Below the pieces are notes generated by a model, which worked only from the letters and a program-made list of their open reading frames with translations, made no database searches and had not been told where the DNA came from. A DNA stretch of 64,000 bases, taken from contig OY740769.1 of the NCBI GenBank assembly GCA_963513935.1, positions 39,335,120 to 39,399,119 of the forward strand, written 5' to 3'. The translations under genes were made by a program, and so were the position numbers. Below, in pieces: positions 61,792 through 64,000 of the stretch. This stretch comes from Aphrophora alni (taxonomy: Eukaryota; Arthropoda; Insecta; Hemiptera; Aphrophoridae). Position 1 is the stretch's first letter. Every line of letters begins with the position of its first letter.

Positions 61792-64000
61792 TATAGTAAT
61801 AGAATGGTAAACAGAATACTGGAGACAATTTATTGAAATAATTGTTTAGTAAATATTAGTTTACCAGTTTACTTCTTTGTATGTATTCCCAAAGTCATAA
61901 ACTCTATTAAGTGTACATTGAAGTGATTATTATTTTGTTTTTCTTAGTTGTCATTTTTTTGTTCATTATATACCACTCACAATGTAATAATTTTTGTAAA
62001 AACAATTACCCTTGAATTGTTTACTTTAGCTTAAGTAAAATTTTTGACACAAGTATGAGGCAACAGTCAAAGATATTTCAGTAAATATGGACTGAAATAT
62101 ACAGAGGTCTGCAAAATCTCCACAATAGACCCTATGTCTGACGAAAACAGGAAAAGAATGAAACTCTTAAATTGATTGTACTATATTTCCTATAGAATAA
62201 CCTCTATTAATTCCATCTTTAATAACATTTTCTGTCTCTAGATAATATTTATTTTCTACAGACTTCCGTATTCAATTGCAATTCTCTAAATTTATTTGTC
62301 ATTTATGATCGGTTAAAACAAACAAACATAACGTCATTTCCGCTTAGAAATCCTCAAATTTCACAAAATAAACACATTACATTTCATTCAATAAAGTAAA
62401 AAGATGATATGTGTTTCAAAAAGGAATTAAGAAGAACAAATTGTCAGAGTGTCATCGAAAGAACAATATTTCCGATAATTGTTATTATTTTTTAATTAAA
62501 AAAATGTAGAGTTATATATAATACGTTATATTTCTTTTACTTTTCCTCCTTTCAAATCCTTTTCAGCTGGGATTTAGTAGCCGTCCAAACAAAATCTTTG
62601 CTTATATCTATTTATGTATCGTTCTGCGTATTCACTCCGGTATACGAATTATTTGACAAATATTTTGAGTAAATATCAAAATATATTTAGTCCACTTTCT
62701 TAGAAAATTATGATTTATAAAACCCTACTTTTCGTTATCTATATAACGGTATATTTATTTTGCATTCATGCATTAGTTTGTGGTATAACTTTTAAGGGAA
62801 GGACGTACATCTCGAAATTAAAAATTAAAATTGTTTTATAAAAATTACTTGTCAAAACATCCCTCCAAGCATTTTCTCTATTGGTGTTCATAAACTTTGT
62901 TAACTATATATTTTTGAAGTATTTAATATTTTCTATGAAATTAGTGATAATGATAGATTCGAAATAAATAATAGAATATTCTCAAGGCAAGATAACAAGA
63001 GATTGATTAGGTTGCCTAAAAAAATATAATCAAAGTATTATTTTTTTAATCCGCTTGTTTTTGTATTTGTAGTTTCTATAATTTATGCCTACTGAATTAC
63101 AATGTATAGCCGATTTGACTAAATTTAAAAGTAATATAAAGGAAATCGTTAACATCTCGTTCTGTTGTAGAGGTAATATATTTTTTTCAGGAACATGGAA
63201 TAATAAATATTTTTCAAACCTTCTATATGGTGGGTTTGGTAAATAAGATTATAAAAATTAAAACGAATCAAAGAAAACATTATTAATCCTCATTACAAAA
63301 ATAACAATAGTTTACATCAATATTTTCTCTTACAAAAAATGCAACTAACTATTTTGGAAAACGAACTTCTCCTACTAATTATAAAACCGCAAACCCAAAG
63401 AAAATGGTGACATATCACACCTATAGGTAAGATTGGTTGGCATTTCACACTATCTGATGTAGGAGTTTCAAAAGTAATAAATACAACAGTAAAAACCTGT
63501 TCTGTATTCATTAGCGTAAAGTAAATCGCAGTAGCTATAATTTGTATAGATATTAGCTAAAACAGGAGAAACTAGAAAAAAACAACAAAAAAATGTATTA
63601 GTAATGAATATTTGTCGCCACACATTGAAATGGTTTAATAATTGCAATACCGAATTGACTAGTAATTTTGATTAACTTGAGTAATAATATGAAAGAAAAC
63701 AAATAAACTACAAATGTTTAGCAAAAAGAGTTTACTTGAATGGTTATATTCGGGATTATGTAATTACTAGAAAATGTTTTAAGAATTAAAGTGTTACTTT
63801 TAGTAATATTATGAATCATTGTAAAAACATGTTCACTTGTGCTAAAAGCTATAATCCTCCATTTCTTGAGTATCTTTCAAACCACGCGAAGGCACCCTTG
63901 TCAGCAAGGGTACATTAATTAATTTAATACGTTGTACCTGACTTACTATTTAAGATAGACTGAGCGAAATATATACAGTGTAGTATAGACCTAGTGATAA
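61792..64000. other. AT-rich DNA, nothing firm
   Basis: No supported gene. A small perfect hairpin (ACCCTTG, loop TCAG, CAAGGGT) lies at about 63893-63910. It is too short to interpret. Confidence 0.45.

Overview
This is an AT-rich (roughly 70% or more A+T), gene-poor stretch of an animal nuclear genome. I see no long cellular open reading frame, no operons and no bacterial-style genes. Cellular coding signal is limited to a handful of short, splice-site-bounded exon candidates. Two retroelement families point to an invertebrate: an R1-clade non-LTR reverse transcriptase, a group best known from arthropods, and Penelope-like elements carrying a GIY-YIG domain and hammerhead-like repeats. An arthropod is the best guess, and a chelicerate is possible, but the sequence does not prove either.

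Layout. 1-27,907 is ordinary intergenic or intronic DNA. It holds (AT)n and (ATT)n microsatellites, several old dispersed or tandem repeats (298-528, 7,020-8,470, 17,781/25,171, 19,571/22,951) and a few exon candidates (2,925-3,060, 5,613-5,849, 15,089-15,168).

27,908-55,161 is the striking part: two very large inverted repeats placed end to end. Arm A (27,908-35,371) is repeated in reverse at 39,381-46,844 around a 4,009-bp unique spacer S1. Arm B (46,844-50,907) is repeated in reverse at 51,098-55,161 around a 190-bp spacer S2. The arms look identical, even through long A/T homopolymers, and mirrored reading frames keep constant coordinate sums (74,752 and 102,005). Both outer ends stop at mirror images of the same base, 46,844. 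The block is therefore what would result from opening a circle [B'A]-S1-[A'B]-S2 inside one of its two 11.5-kb inverted copies and joining it to the flanks. An assembly or library fold-back artefact would look similar and must be excluded first. Arm A carries a 5'-truncated R1-clade reverse transcriptase between AAT/ATT microsatellites, an exon-like segment and an 84-bp minisatellite with a 252-bp higher-order period. Arm B carries two exon candidates, one of which starts exactly at the B/S2 boundary.

55,162-64,000 holds a decayed Penelope-like element (55,500-58,192) with inverted terminal repeats containing hammerhead-like motifs, a short conserved-looking reading frame (59,204-59,392) and a second, different Penelope-type remnant (61,026-61,640) followed by a related CCGAAACG motif. 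The rest is AT-rich DNA with nothing recognisable.
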